From assembly GCA_018399715.1 (NCBI GenBank), contig JAGYNR010000005.1, positions 1 through 48,044 on the forward strand: DNA of 48,044 bases. Reading direction: 5' to 3'. The translations under genes were made by a program, and so were the position numbers. Below are positions 20,561-29,601 of this stretch, piece after piece. The DNA comes from Desulfobacterales bacterium. Its GTDB lineage: Bacteria > Desulfobacterota > Desulfobacteria > Desulfobacterales > SKZT01. Below the pieces are notes generated by a model, which did no database searches, was not told where the DNA came from, and saw only the letters and a program-made list of their open reading frames with translations. Every line of letters begins with the position of its first letter. The stretch's first letter is position 1.

Positions 20561-21466
20561 ATGGAAAAAGAGAAAGAAAATAAGGAGACCGGATCACGTA
20601 AATTTAAAAAGATGGCTCTGGGGCGGGGTCTCGATTCCCTGATTCCGGGTATAGAGTCCATAGACAACCGTCCCAGTGAATATTTTATGTGTGACGTTGA
20701 GCTGATCCGGTCTAACCGCTATCAACCCCGGCTTCAGTTTTCGGAGGAAAAGCTACAGAGACTTACTGATTCGGTAAAACAGCAAGGAATTCTTCAGCCG
20801 CTTGTTGTCAGAAAAAATTCGGAGGGTTATGAACTGGTAGCCGGGGAGCGACGCCTTAAAGCTGCCAGACGTTCGGGGTTGAAACAGGTACCTGTTATTA
20901 TCAGAGACATTTCTGATTCACAGCTTTTGGAAATATCTATCATAGAAAACATCCAGCGTGAAAATTTAAATCCCATGGAGGAGGCTGATGCCTATCGCCG
21001 GTTAATGGATATGTTTCATTTAACCCAGGATCAGGTGGCGCAGCGTGTAGGAAAAAGCCGGTCGGCTGTGGCCAATTTTATTCGTCTTTTGAATTTGCCC
21101 GATGAGATTAAAGACAGCATTATGGATAATGTTATCTCAATGGGTCATGCCAGAGCGCTGCTCGGTCTGGCATCTGCTTCACAACAACGGGCGGTCTGGC
21201 GACAGATAATATCAAAGAGCCTTTCGGTAAGACAGACCGAAGAAATTATCAAAAAACAACGAAAAGAAAATGAGAAGAGCGCACCAAAGCCACAAGAGCC
21301 AAGTTCAGATGATGTCTATTTTTCAAGATTAGCAGAGGATCTTTCCCGGAGCTATGGTACACGGGTACAGATAAATCGGCGTGGCAAAAAGGGCAGAGTG
21401 GTTATTGAATTTTACAATGACAACGATCTGGATCGATTGTTAAGCCTTCTGAAGGCCGGCACCTAA
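20561..21466 (+). CDS. parB: ParB/Spo0J partition protein
   Basis: MALGRGLDSLIPG, RSNRYQPRLQFSEEKL, GERRLKAARRSGLKQVPVIIRD, ENIQRENLNPMEEADAY. Confidence 0.95.
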   Translation: MEKEKENKETGSRKFKKMALGRGLDSLIPGIESIDNRPSEYFMCDVELIRSNRYQPRLQFSEEKLQRLTDSVKQQGILQPLVVRKNSEGYELVAGERRLKAARRSGLKQVPVIIRDISDSQLLEISIIENIQRENLNPMEEADAYRRLMDMFHLTQDQVAQRVGKSRSAVANFIRLLNLPDEIKDSIMDNVISMGHARALLGLASASQQRAVWRQIISKSLSVRQTEEIIKKQRKENEKSAPKPQEPSSDDVYFSRLAEDLSRSYGTRVQINRRGKKGRVVIEFYNDNDLDRLLSLLKAGT

Positions 21467-21991
21467 ATGTCTTTGTATATTGTCATAGATGGTTATAACC
21501 TGATTCGTCAATCAGTCATGTTAAGCCGGTTGGATGATCAGGCTTTAGAGTTAGGTCGGGAAGCGCTTATTGATTTTCTGGCAGCATATAAACGGGTTAA
21601 AGGACATCAAATTTCTGTTGTATTCGATGGTATAAATGCACCAATTTTTTCTCAACAGCGGGAACGGTTGAAAGGTATCGATATTCGGTTTTCCAGAAGC
21701 GGAGAACAGGCCGATGCTGTTATCAAGCGTATGGCGGATCGGCTGAAGGAAAAAGCGCTGGTGGTGACCTCGGATAAAGAAGTTGCTGATTTTGCGGTTG
21801 AAAAAGGTGCAACCGCGGTCAGTTCTCTGGAATTTGAAGAAAAAATGCAAATGGCTGTTTTGATGGAAATGAAAGGCACAGATGAAAGCGGGGAAAATTC
21901 CGGGTGGGAACCTACAACCCAAAAAAAGGGTCCCAGAAAAAGATTGCCGAGAAAAGCACGTCGTAAGAAAAAGAAATTACATAAACTTTAA
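21467..21991 (+). CDS. NYN domain (YacP/Rae1-like) putative RNase
   Basis: YIVIDGYNLIRQSVMLS, ISVVFDGINAP, VVTSDKEVADFAVEKGATAVSSLEF. Confidence 0.88.
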   Translation: MSLYIVIDGYNLIRQSVMLSRLDDQALELGREALIDFLAAYKRVKGHQISVVFDGINAPIFSQQRERLKGIDIRFSRSGEQADAVIKRMADRLKEKALVVTSDKEVADFAVEKGATAVSSLEFEEKMQMAVLMEMKGTDESGENSGWEPTTQKKGPRKRLPRKARRKKKKLHKL

Positions 21992-22061
21992 GGAGTGCGG
22001 TACAATTGTTTCTTGCTGCGATTCTAACCGATTATTAATTTAAGTATAAAGGAACATGTCT

Positions 22062-22247
22062 ATGTGTGAAGCAAACGCTTATTTAATTCAAAAAGATGAA
22101 CCTATGCTGATTATGGAGGCGGTTGATACTATCGAGCCGGTTGAAGAGGGTATGGTTCTGGTTAGTATTTTTGGAGAAGAAAAGTTTATTAAAGCCCATA
22201 TTCATTCGGTATCTTTGGTAGAAAATAAAGTTTTTATGAAAGAATAA
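22062..22247 (+). CDS. CooT-family putative nickel-binding protein
   Basis: MCEANAYLIQKDEPMLIMEAVDTIEPVEEGMVLVSIFGEEKFIKAHIHSVSLVENKVFM: MCEAN-type N-terminus and size fit CooT. Confidence 0.8.
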   Translation: MCEANAYLIQKDEPMLIMEAVDTIEPVEEGMVLVSIFGEEKFIKAHIHSVSLVENKVFMKE

Positions 22248-22273
22248 GATGGCAATTGACCATTTAAACCCTT

Positions 22274-24007
22274 TTGTTTATGAAAATCATAATAGCCAGT
22301 AGAGCCGGCTTTTGTATGGGGGTTCGAAGAGCTGTGGATATGGTTCTGGATGCCTCCAAAAAATATAAAGGACCCATTTATACCTTTGGTTCACTGATAC
22401 ACAACCCGCAAGTGTTGAACGTTTTGTCTGAAAAAGGTATACGGGTGATCAACGAAGTTCCTCGAAAAGGAAAGGGAACTGTTATTATCAGAGCACACGG
22501 TGTGCCGCCGGAAACAACCGCTGATTTGAAGTCAGCCGGATTCGAAGTTTTAGATGCAACCTGCCCGAGAGTTGTCAGGGTGCAGACGATTATAAAAAAG
22601 TATACGAATAAAGGATATGTTGCAATTATTGTCGGCGACAGGGATCATCCGGAAGTTGTCGGCCTTCTGGGATTTGCCGGGAGCAAGGGAGTTGTTATCG
22701 GTGATTTAGCTGAGTTCAGCGCTTTACCTGAATTTCAGGATGCCATTATTATAGCGCAAACCACTCAAAACACAATTCATTATAAGGCTATAAAAGAATA
22801 CGTCCGGGATCGGTTTCCTCACTATAAGATATTTGATACCATTTGCGATTCTACGGGAAAAAGGCAGAAAGAAGTAAGCCGGCTGGCTGCTGAGGTAGAT
22901 GCAATGGTGGTGATCGGGGGTTACAGCAGCGGCAATACAAAGCGGCTTTTTGAAATTGCCTGCAAATCCGGAAAACCCGCATTTCATGTTGAAACCGAAT
23001 CCGATTTAAATGTCAATGCATTAGTTGATGCAAGAAGTATTGGAATTACAGCCGGTGCATCCACTCCCAACTGGGTGATCCGTCGTATATATCGATTTCT
23101 TGAAACCATGCCGATTCCGGGTAAACATTGTTGGCGCCGGATATTGTTTGATGTTTGTCGAAACCTCCTGTATTCCAACACTTATCTTGCTATAGGCGCC
23201 GGATTGATGTGTTATGCCTGCTCCATGCTTCAGGGGATTGAAACGTTTTTTCCCCATGGACTGATACCGGTATTCTATGTGTTTTCCATGCATATTTTCA
23301 ATAATCTGACAGGACGTCGGGCGGATCGTTACAATGATCCGGAAAAATCTGTGTTTTATGATAACCATAAATTTATATTAAAAACCCTTGCGGCCCTTTC
23401 AGGACTGGCGGGTATTGTCGTATCTTTTATGACAGGTTGGCTTGTTTTGTTCCTGTTTCTATTCATGAGCACTTCCGGCATTTTATACAATATAAGACTA
23501 ATTCCGAAAATTTTTACGGGAGGAAAAAGGGGAAGGATAAAAGATATTCCGGCCTCTAAAACCCTGTTGATTGCTATCGCCTGGGGGATTACGAGTGCCC
23601 TGCTTCCAGCCTTTTCGCAGAATGCGTTTTCGGTTTCGGTATCGGGTTTTGTGTTTTTATGGGCGACAGGCCTGATTTTTATTCAGACAGCGTTTTTTGA
23701 TTTGTTAGACATACATGGGGATCGGATGGTGGGACGGGAAACACTTCCGATTGTGATGGGTGAAAATCGTACCCAAAACCTTTTGAATATGATGACATTG
23801 TTGCTAATGGCCATGATGATTACCGGAAGCGTGACGGGCCTCGTTTCTGCTTTGGGTTTTGTTCTTTCCATATGTCCTGTATATTTGCTGATTCTTCTGG
23901 TACTTCACCAAAAGGGTCGCTTGCCGGCCAGCATTCGGTTGGAATTTTTGGTTAAAAGTCATCTGATTTTGATAGGGGGAGTTACATGGGTCTACTCTTT
24001 TTTTTAA
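22274..24007 (+). CDS. ispH: IspH (HMBPP reductase) fused to a UbiA-like prenyltransferase/membrane domain
   Basis: N-terminal IspH: ASRAGFCMGVRRAVDM, LDATCPRVVRVQ, DTICDSTGKRQKEV. C-terminal multi-TM region with NNLTGRRADRYNDP and DLLDIHGDRMVGRETLPIVMG (UbiA-like). Single uninterrupted frame. Confidence 0.88.
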   Translation: MFMKIIIASRAGFCMGVRRAVDMVLDASKKYKGPIYTFGSLIHNPQVLNVLSEKGIRVINEVPRKGKGTVIIRAHGVPPETTADLKSAGFEVLDATCPRVVRVQTIIKKYTNKGYVAIIVGDRDHPEVVGLLGFAGSKGVVIGDLAEFSALPEFQDAIIIAQTTQNTIHYKAIKEYVRDRFPHYKIFDTICDSTGKRQKEVSRLAAEVDAMVVIGGYSSGNTKRLFEIACKSGKPAFHVETESDLNVNALVDARSIGITAGASTPNWVIRRIYRFLETMPIPGKHCWRRILFDVCRNLLYSNTYLAIGAGLMCYACSMLQGIETFFPHGLIPVFYVFSMHIFNNLTGRRADRYNDPEKSVFYDNHKFILKTLAALSGLAGIVVSFMTGWLVLFLFLFMSTSGILYNIRLIPKIFTGGKRGRIKDIPASKTLLIAIAWGITSALLPAFSQNAFSVSVSGFVFLWATGLIFIQTAFFDLLDIHGDRMVGRETLPIVMGENRTQNLLNMMTLLLMAMMITGSVTGLVSALGFVLSICPVYLLILLVLHQKGRLPASIRLEFLVKSHLILIGGVTWVYSFF

Positions 24008-24009
24008 GT

Positions 24010-24152
24010 AGTGCCTGAACGAAAACCGTCTTTTTCGCCAATATCTGCGTCAGACTCAAATTTTAATCCTCCAAATACTCAATGTATGTCTGTTGTTAAA
24101 ATTTTCGTCTTCCTTGATCTTAACGAAAAATTCTGGTTTTCAATCAGGCACT
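24010..24152 (-). repeat. Full-length MITE-like element copy A (143 bp)
   Basis: AGTGCCTGAACGAAAAC...GGTTTTCAATCAGGCACT; flanked by AAGT (24006-24009 and 24153-24156); about 8 mismatches to the reverse complement of copy B. Confidence 0.92.
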
Positions 24153-24260
24153 AAGTATAAAATAGATCAATCCTGTGATGGCTGATTTAACTTGACTTTC
24201 TTGATATTTAATTTATTGTAACTAAGTTTATTATACTGCCTTATTTTTAAACAAAAAGAG

Positions 24261-25073
24261 GTGTTTTTGAACCAAGAGACCACCAAACGATACAATCCTG
24301 TTGCTGCACTTGGAAGATCGGTCATCTTTCCGATTCAGAATATGGGGAGCATCGCGATTTTCTTTTTTAAGGGATTTTTAAATATCTTTACCATTCCTTT
24401 TCGCCCCGAGAAAATTATTCAGCAGGTGTATTTTATTGGAATGAAATCGATTTTTGTTATATGTCTGACCGGCGCTTTTACCGGGATGGTTTTGGGCCTT
24501 CAGGGATATTACACGCTTTCAAAATTCGGTTCGGAAGGAATGTTGGGAGCAGCGGTGGCTTTGTCCTTGATTCGGGAGCTTGGACCTGTGCTGTCGGCAA
24601 TCATGGTCATCGGAAGGGCTGGTTCGGCCATGGCTGCCGAAATCGGGATTATGAGAATTTCTGAACAGATTGATGCGCTGGACACCATGGATATTAACCC
24701 GATACGTTTTTTGGTAAGCCCCCGGCTGGCGGCATCTTTGATATGTTTTCCGCTTTTGACGGCGATTTTTGATTCCATTGGAATTTTGGGTGGTTATTTG
24801 ACAGGCTCCGGTCTTTTAGGCATTAATTCGGGAGTTTATTTTGCCAGGGTCGAATCCAGTGTGGCTATGGAAGATCTAACCGGGGGATTTATCAAATCCT
24901 TGGTTTTTGCGGTTATCGTTGCGACTATCTGTTGTTTCCAGGGGTACTATACCCATATGAGATCCGAAGGATTCGGAGCCAAGGGGGTCAGCATGTCTAC
25001 CACATCAGCGGTGGTTATTTCCAGTGTGTTGGTTCTGATTTCTGACTATATCCTGACAAGTTTTTTACTGTAA
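24261..25073 (+). CDS. mlaE: MlaE-family ABC transporter permease
   Basis: [60 protein letters not shown]. Confidence 0.93.
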   Translation: MFLNQETTKRYNPVAALGRSVIFPIQNMGSIAIFFFKGFLNIFTIPFRPEKIIQQVYFIGMKSIFVICLTGAFTGMVLGLQGYYTLSKFGSEGMLGAAVALSLIRELGPVLSAIMVIGRAGSAMAAEIGIMRISEQIDALDTMDINPIRFLVSPRLAASLICFPLLTAIFDSIGILGGYLTGSGLLGINSGVYFARVESSVAMEDLTGGFIKSLVFAVIVATICCFQGYYTHMRSEGFGAKGVSMSTTSAVVISSVLVLISDYILTSFLL

Positions 25074-25078
25074 AGAAA

Positions 25079-26290
25079 ATGGCCGAGCTGTTGATACAAT
25101 TACAAAATGTCTATAAACGCTTCGGTACCCAGCAAGTGCTCAAAGGTATCTATTTGGATATCTACAAGGGCGAGATTACGACGATTATCGGCGGAAGCGG
25201 CGTCGGCAAAAGTGTGCTTTTAAAGCATATTATTGGCTTGGTAGAACCGGATGCCGGAAAAATTCTGTTGAACGGAAAACCGATTCGCTCCATGAATAAA
25301 AAGGAGCGAGGACGGCTTAAAAGCAAGTTCAGTTATATGTTCCAGGGAACGGCTCTGTTCGATTCCATGACGGTTTTTGAAAACATCGCGCTTCCTCTGA
25401 AAGAAAAAAGCAAAAAATCTTCGGATGAGATAAATTCCAGGGTTAAAGAAAGGATGCAGCAACTGGAATTAGTTGGCAGCGAAGAAAAATACCCATCCCA
25501 GTTGTCCGGTGGAATGAAAAAGCGGGTTGCTCTGGCCAGGGCTCTTGTGATAAATCCGGAAATCGTGCTTTTTGATGAGCCGACAACCGGACTGGATCCG
25601 GTAAAAAAAAATGCTGTTCATAATATGATTTTGGATTATCAGCGTAAATTTGGTTTTACAGCAGTAGTGGTCAGCCATGAAATTCCTGATATTTTCTATA
25701 TTTCCCAACGCATTGCCATGCTGCATGACGGAAAAATAATGGTGGAGGGAAAGCCTGGAGAAATACAGCAATCTTCCGATCCGGTGCTTCAGAGTTTTAT
25801 CCACGGACTTCAAAACCACCGGGAAAATGTCACTGATATGGCATCGTTGCCGCAGGTGGAAACCCGCTTCAAAGAGGCCATGATTCACCTTCAGCGTCAT
25901 AAAATCGCCTTTTCCCTGATCGTACTGACATTAAACAACTTAGATGAACTCAATGAAAAATTGGGATACGTGACCGGACAAGTGGTCTTGAAAAAGTTTA
26001 TGGCAAAGATTCGGGAAAGGATTTCAATTGTCGATACCTGTTCTTTGTATAGTCTGAATAAAATTATGCTGGTGCTTTCGGGAACTGACAAAATACAGGC
26101 GAAGGAGTTTTGTATGCGTTTATCGAAGGAAATCAAGGGAAATGAACTCATCGATGTTCAGTCCTATACGGGATTTTGCTTTTCGATCAGCGCTGGATTC
26201 GCTGAAGCAAAGGAAGGCAGCCCCTTTGGAGCGGTTCTGGTCAAGGCGGAGTCAAGCAGGAATATATTCCTTGAATTTCGTGTATGTTAA
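25079..26290 (+). CDS. mlaF: MlaF-family ABC ATPase with a C-terminal degenerate GGDEF-like domain
   Basis: [43 protein letters not shown]; residues from about 270: [38 protein letters not shown]...SISAGFAEA. Confidence 0.9.
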   Translation: MAELLIQLQNVYKRFGTQQVLKGIYLDIYKGEITTIIGGSGVGKSVLLKHIIGLVEPDAGKILLNGKPIRSMNKKERGRLKSKFSYMFQGTALFDSMTVFENIALPLKEKSKKSSDEINSRVKERMQQLELVGSEEKYPSQLSGGMKKRVALARALVINPEIVLFDEPTTGLDPVKKNAVHNMILDYQRKFGFTAVVVSHEIPDIFYISQRIAMLHDGKIMVEGKPGEIQQSSDPVLQSFIHGLQNHRENVTDMASLPQVETRFKEAMIHLQRHKIAFSLIVLTLNNLDELNEKLGYVTGQVVLKKFMAKIRERISIVDTCSLYSLNKIMLVLSGTDKIQAKEFCMRLSKEIKGNELIDVQSYTGFCFSISAGFAEAKEGSPFGAVLVKAESSRNIFLEFRVC

Positions 26291-26305
26291 ACCAATGGAG
26301 GAGTC

Positions 26306-26758
26306 ATGAAAAAAACGACTCTGGAAACAGCAGTCGGAATCTTTGTGCTGATCGGTCTTGTCTGTGTCGGTTATTTGACTATCAAACTGGGCAAAATGGA
26401 ACTTTTGGGCGAAAACTATTATTTGCTAAATGCCCGGTTTTACTCGGTAGCAGGCCTGAAAAAAGGTTCTCAAGTGGAGCTGGCCGGAGTTCAGATCGGA
26501 CAAGTAAAGTCGATTGAGCTGGATACAAAACGATATGTGGCCAACGTCAAGCTAAAAATCGAAAATGATGTAAAACTTACCGAGGACTCTATTGCATCCA
26601 TTAAAACATCAGGGCTTATCGGTGACCGGTATATTCAAATTTCACCCGGAGGTTCCGATATTTACCTGGAGCCCGGCGAAACGATCATTGAAACGGAATC
26701 CCCGGTCGATATTGAAGAGCTGATTAGCAAATATGTTTTCGGAGGCGTCGAACAATGA
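26306..26758 (+). CDS. mlaD: MlaD-family MCE-domain protein
   Basis: LETAVGIFVLIGLVCVGYLTIKLGK, FYSVAGLKKGSQVELAGVQIGQVKSIELD, GLIGDRYIQISPGG. Confidence 0.93.
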   Translation: MKKTTLETAVGIFVLIGLVCVGYLTIKLGKMELLGENYYLLNARFYSVAGLKKGSQVELAGVQIGQVKSIELDTKRYVANVKLKIENDVKLTEDSIASIKTSGLIGDRYIQISPGGSDIYLEPGETIIETESPVDIEELISKYVFGGVEQ

Positions 26759-26783
26759 TGATTCGTAACGGACAGGAGGAAAT

Positions 26784-27389
26784 ATGTTAAAACGAATTTC
26801 AATCGTTTTTTTAATAACCCTATTGGTAGGTGGCATATCTGATTCGGTTCTGGCTGAAAAACCTGTGGAGGCCATCAGGACATCTGTTGATAAGATCGTT
26901 GAAATATTAAATGACCCGCAATATGATGAGGATTCCCGTAAGGCAGAACAAAAAGAAAAAATGAAACGGGAGATTCAAAAAATATTTGATTTCAAAACCA
27001 TGGCGCGTGGTACGCTCCGTCATTATCAATGGGAGAGCTTTTCAGAACTGCAAAAAGAGGAGTTTATCGGTTTATTTACACAGTTGCTGGGTGATACTTA
27101 TCTGGAAAGAATCCAGGGGGAATACAATGATGAAAAAGTTGAGTATCTGGAACAGCAAATGCTGACCGATACCAGGGCGGTGGTTAAAACAAATATTGTA
27201 AGAGCATCAGAAAGGATACCTGTTGATTACCGGTTGATAAATGAGGACGGCTGCTGGAAAGTATATAATGTATATGTCGAGCGAACGAGCCTGGTTTCCA
27301 ATTATCGGGATCAATTCGGTAGAGTTTTGATGTCCGGCTCGCCGGCGGATTTAATTGAACGATTGAGAGAAAAAGTAAAGAAAAGTTAA
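26784..27389 (+). CDS. mlaC: MlaC-family phospholipid-binding protein
   Basis: Signal peptide; FDFKTMARGTLRHYQWESFSELQKEEFIGLFTQLLGDTYLERI; VYNVYVERTSLVSNYRDQF. Confidence 0.92.
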   Translation: MLKRISIVFLITLLVGGISDSVLAEKPVEAIRTSVDKIVEILNDPQYDEDSRKAEQKEKMKREIQKIFDFKTMARGTLRHYQWESFSELQKEEFIGLFTQLLGDTYLERIQGEYNDEKVEYLEQQMLTDTRAVVKTNIVRASERIPVDYRLINEDGCWKVYNVYVERTSLVSNYRDQFGRVLMSGSPADLIERLREKVKKS

Positions 27390-27401
27390 AAAGGTGAATA
27401 A

Positions 27402-28253
27402 ATGATTCTCCTGGTTCGTCTGGCCGCAATTTGGTTCTTTTTGATGTTAATTGTGCCGGTCTATGCATCTGAGCCGTTACCCGGGAATCGGCAAAACGAT
27501 ACACAGATTGGTTTAAGAATGAGCGTTGTGGCATCGTCCGGAAATTGCTCCGAAACCGTTTTGATAACCCAACGAAATGATTCTTATCCTGACGATTTTT
27601 ATGAGGATGATCTTTACGAAGATGAACTTTATGAAGATGAGCGCCAATATCAAATTGCGGATCCGATCTATCCGTTCAACAAGGCGATGTTTCATGTAAA
27701 CGACAAGCTTTATTTTTGGATTTTAAAGCCTGCGGCTCAAGGATGGCGTGCTGTTGTTCCTGAAATGGCACGAACCGGAATCAAGAATTTTTTTTATAAT
27801 CTGACAACACCGGTCAGGTTGATCAATGCAGTGTTTCAAGCTAAATTAAATAAAGCCGAAGCTGAATTTGCAAGGTTTCTGGTAAATACATCCATTGGGA
27901 TTCTGGGGTTTGGAAATCCTGCTCAAAATTATGATGAGCTGAAAGTCGATCCTGAAGATTGTGGTCAAACGTTAGGTGTTTACGGAGTGGGACATGGATT
28001 TTATATTGTCTGGCCGGTTTTCGGTCCCTCCTCCTTTCGGGATACATTCGGAGTGGTTGGCGATTATTTCATGGATCCCGTTAGTTATGTGAATCCCTGG
28101 GAGGCTTCAATAGCTGCTAGTGTGACTGACAAGGTCAATGCTACCTCTTTTCGGATCGGAGATTATGAATCTTTTAAAGAAGCTGCTCTGTTGCCCTATG
28201 AGGCAATGCGAAATGCTTATGTCCAAAATCGTGACAGGAAGCTTGTCCAATAA
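27402..28253 (+). CDS. mlaA: MlaA/VacJ-family lipoprotein-like protein
   Basis: DPIYPFNKAMFHVNDKLYFWILKPAAQGWRAVVP; FFYNLTTPVRLINAVFQ; GVGHGFYIVWPVFGPSSFRDTFG. Confidence 0.92.
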   Translation: MILLVRLAAIWFFLMLIVPVYASEPLPGNRQNDTQIGLRMSVVASSGNCSETVLITQRNDSYPDDFYEDDLYEDELYEDERQYQIADPIYPFNKAMFHVNDKLYFWILKPAAQGWRAVVPEMARTGIKNFFYNLTTPVRLINAVFQAKLNKAEAEFARFLVNTSIGILGFGNPAQNYDELKVDPEDCGQTLGVYGVGHGFYIVWPVFGPSSFRDTFGVVGDYFMDPVSYVNPWEASIAASVTDKVNATSFRIGDYESFKEAALLPYEAMRNAYVQNRDRKLVQ

Positions 28254-28278
28254 TTTCATCGGTTGAAAGTTTTGACTG

Positions 28279-29601
28279 ATGTACCTTGATCAATTAATTT
28301 TCAACGCAATCATTGTAACTGTAAATGATAGATTTGATATTTTTGATGACGGCGCACTGGGTATTAAAGACGGCAGAATTGCTTACGTTGGGGAAAAACC
28401 TTCAAATATAAGTTTTTTCAATGCTACAGAAATAATTGATGCCAGAGGCGGTGTTGTTTTACCAGGGCTTATCAATACCCATACGCATCTTCCCATGACC
28501 CTTTTCCGGGGGCTTGCTGATGATCTTCCGTTGGATCAGTGGCTTAATGAGTATATTTTTCCATCAGAAGCCAACCATATATCTTCGGAAACTGCGTATT
28601 GGGGGGCCCTGCTGGCATGCGCTGAAATGATGCTTTCCGGAACTACGACTTGCTGCGATGGTTACTTTTATGAATCGCAGGTGGCTGCAGCGGTTTTTCA
28701 ATCCGGTATGCGCGGCGTATTAGGCCATGGCATTGTTGATTTTCCGGCACCAGGAGTGCCGGATCCCTTAAAAAATGTACAAACTGCTGATCAATATATT
28801 AAAAAATGGGATGGCAAAACCGAGTTCATTAAGCCCTCTATTTTTTGTCATTCCCCCTATACCTGTTCAAAAGATACCCTGAAAAATGCAAAGGCGGTAG
28901 CCCAACAAACAGGTGTTCTGTTTCAAATCCATGCGTCTGAAACCCGTCAGGAGGTAGAAACCTGCATTAAAAGACATGGGTTTAGTCCCATTGGTTATCT
29001 GAATTATATCGGTGTCTTAGATAATCAGACGCTTTTGGCTCATTGTGTATGGATAGACGATGCTGATTTGGACATTATTGCAAAAACCGGAGCTTTTGTA
29101 TCCCATGTCCCGGAAAGTAATATGAAACTTGGATCGGGTACCGCACCGGTAAACCAGATGATTTCAGCGAATATCCCTGTGGGACTGGGAACTGATGGTT
29201 GTGCCAGCAATAACACGCTGGATATGTTCAGAACAATGAATGTCACCGCCAAGCTTCACAAAGTCTGTAACCTCGATCCCACAGTCATGAATGCTAAAAC
29301 GATTCTTAAAATGGCTACCATCAATGGTGCAGCAGCCATTGGTCTTAAAAGTGAAATCGGTTCTCTTGAAATAGGAAAAGCTGCCGATATCCTTATCATA
29401 GATAAACGAAAACCCCATCTGGTTCCAATGTACTCCCCGGTCTCTCATCTGGTATACGCAGTTTCCGGGGCAGACGTACGCCATGTCTTTATTGGTGGAC
29501 AGCAGGTCGTAAAAGACAGAAATCTGCTGACCCTTGATTTGGATGAAATCATAGAAAAAATTATTGCCTTTGCAGGAGTTATTTCTCATGACACTAACTG
29601 A
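28279..29601 (+). CDS. mtaD: Amidohydrolase, 5-methylthioadenosine/S-adenosylhomocysteine deaminase family
   Basis: GLINTHTHLPMTLFRGLADDLPLDQWL, LAHCVWIDDADLDIIAKTGAFVSHVPESNMKLGSG, LGTDGCASNNTLDMF. Confidence 0.9.
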   Translation: MYLDQLIFNAIIVTVNDRFDIFDDGALGIKDGRIAYVGEKPSNISFFNATEIIDARGGVVLPGLINTHTHLPMTLFRGLADDLPLDQWLNEYIFPSEANHISSETAYWGALLACAEMMLSGTTTCCDGYFYESQVAAAVFQSGMRGVLGHGIVDFPAPGVPDPLKNVQTADQYIKKWDGKTEFIKPSIFCHSPYTCSKDTLKNAKAVAQQTGVLFQIHASETRQEVETCIKRHGFSPIGYLNYIGVLDNQTLLAHCVWIDDADLDIIAKTGAFVSHVPESNMKLGSGTAPVNQMISANIPVGLGTDGCASNNTLDMFRTMNVTAKLHKVCNLDPTVMNAKTILKMATINGAAAIGLKSEIGSLEIGKAADILIIDKRKPHLVPMYSPVSHLVYAVSGADVRHVFIGGQQVVKDRNLLTLDLDEIIEKIIAFAGVISHDTN

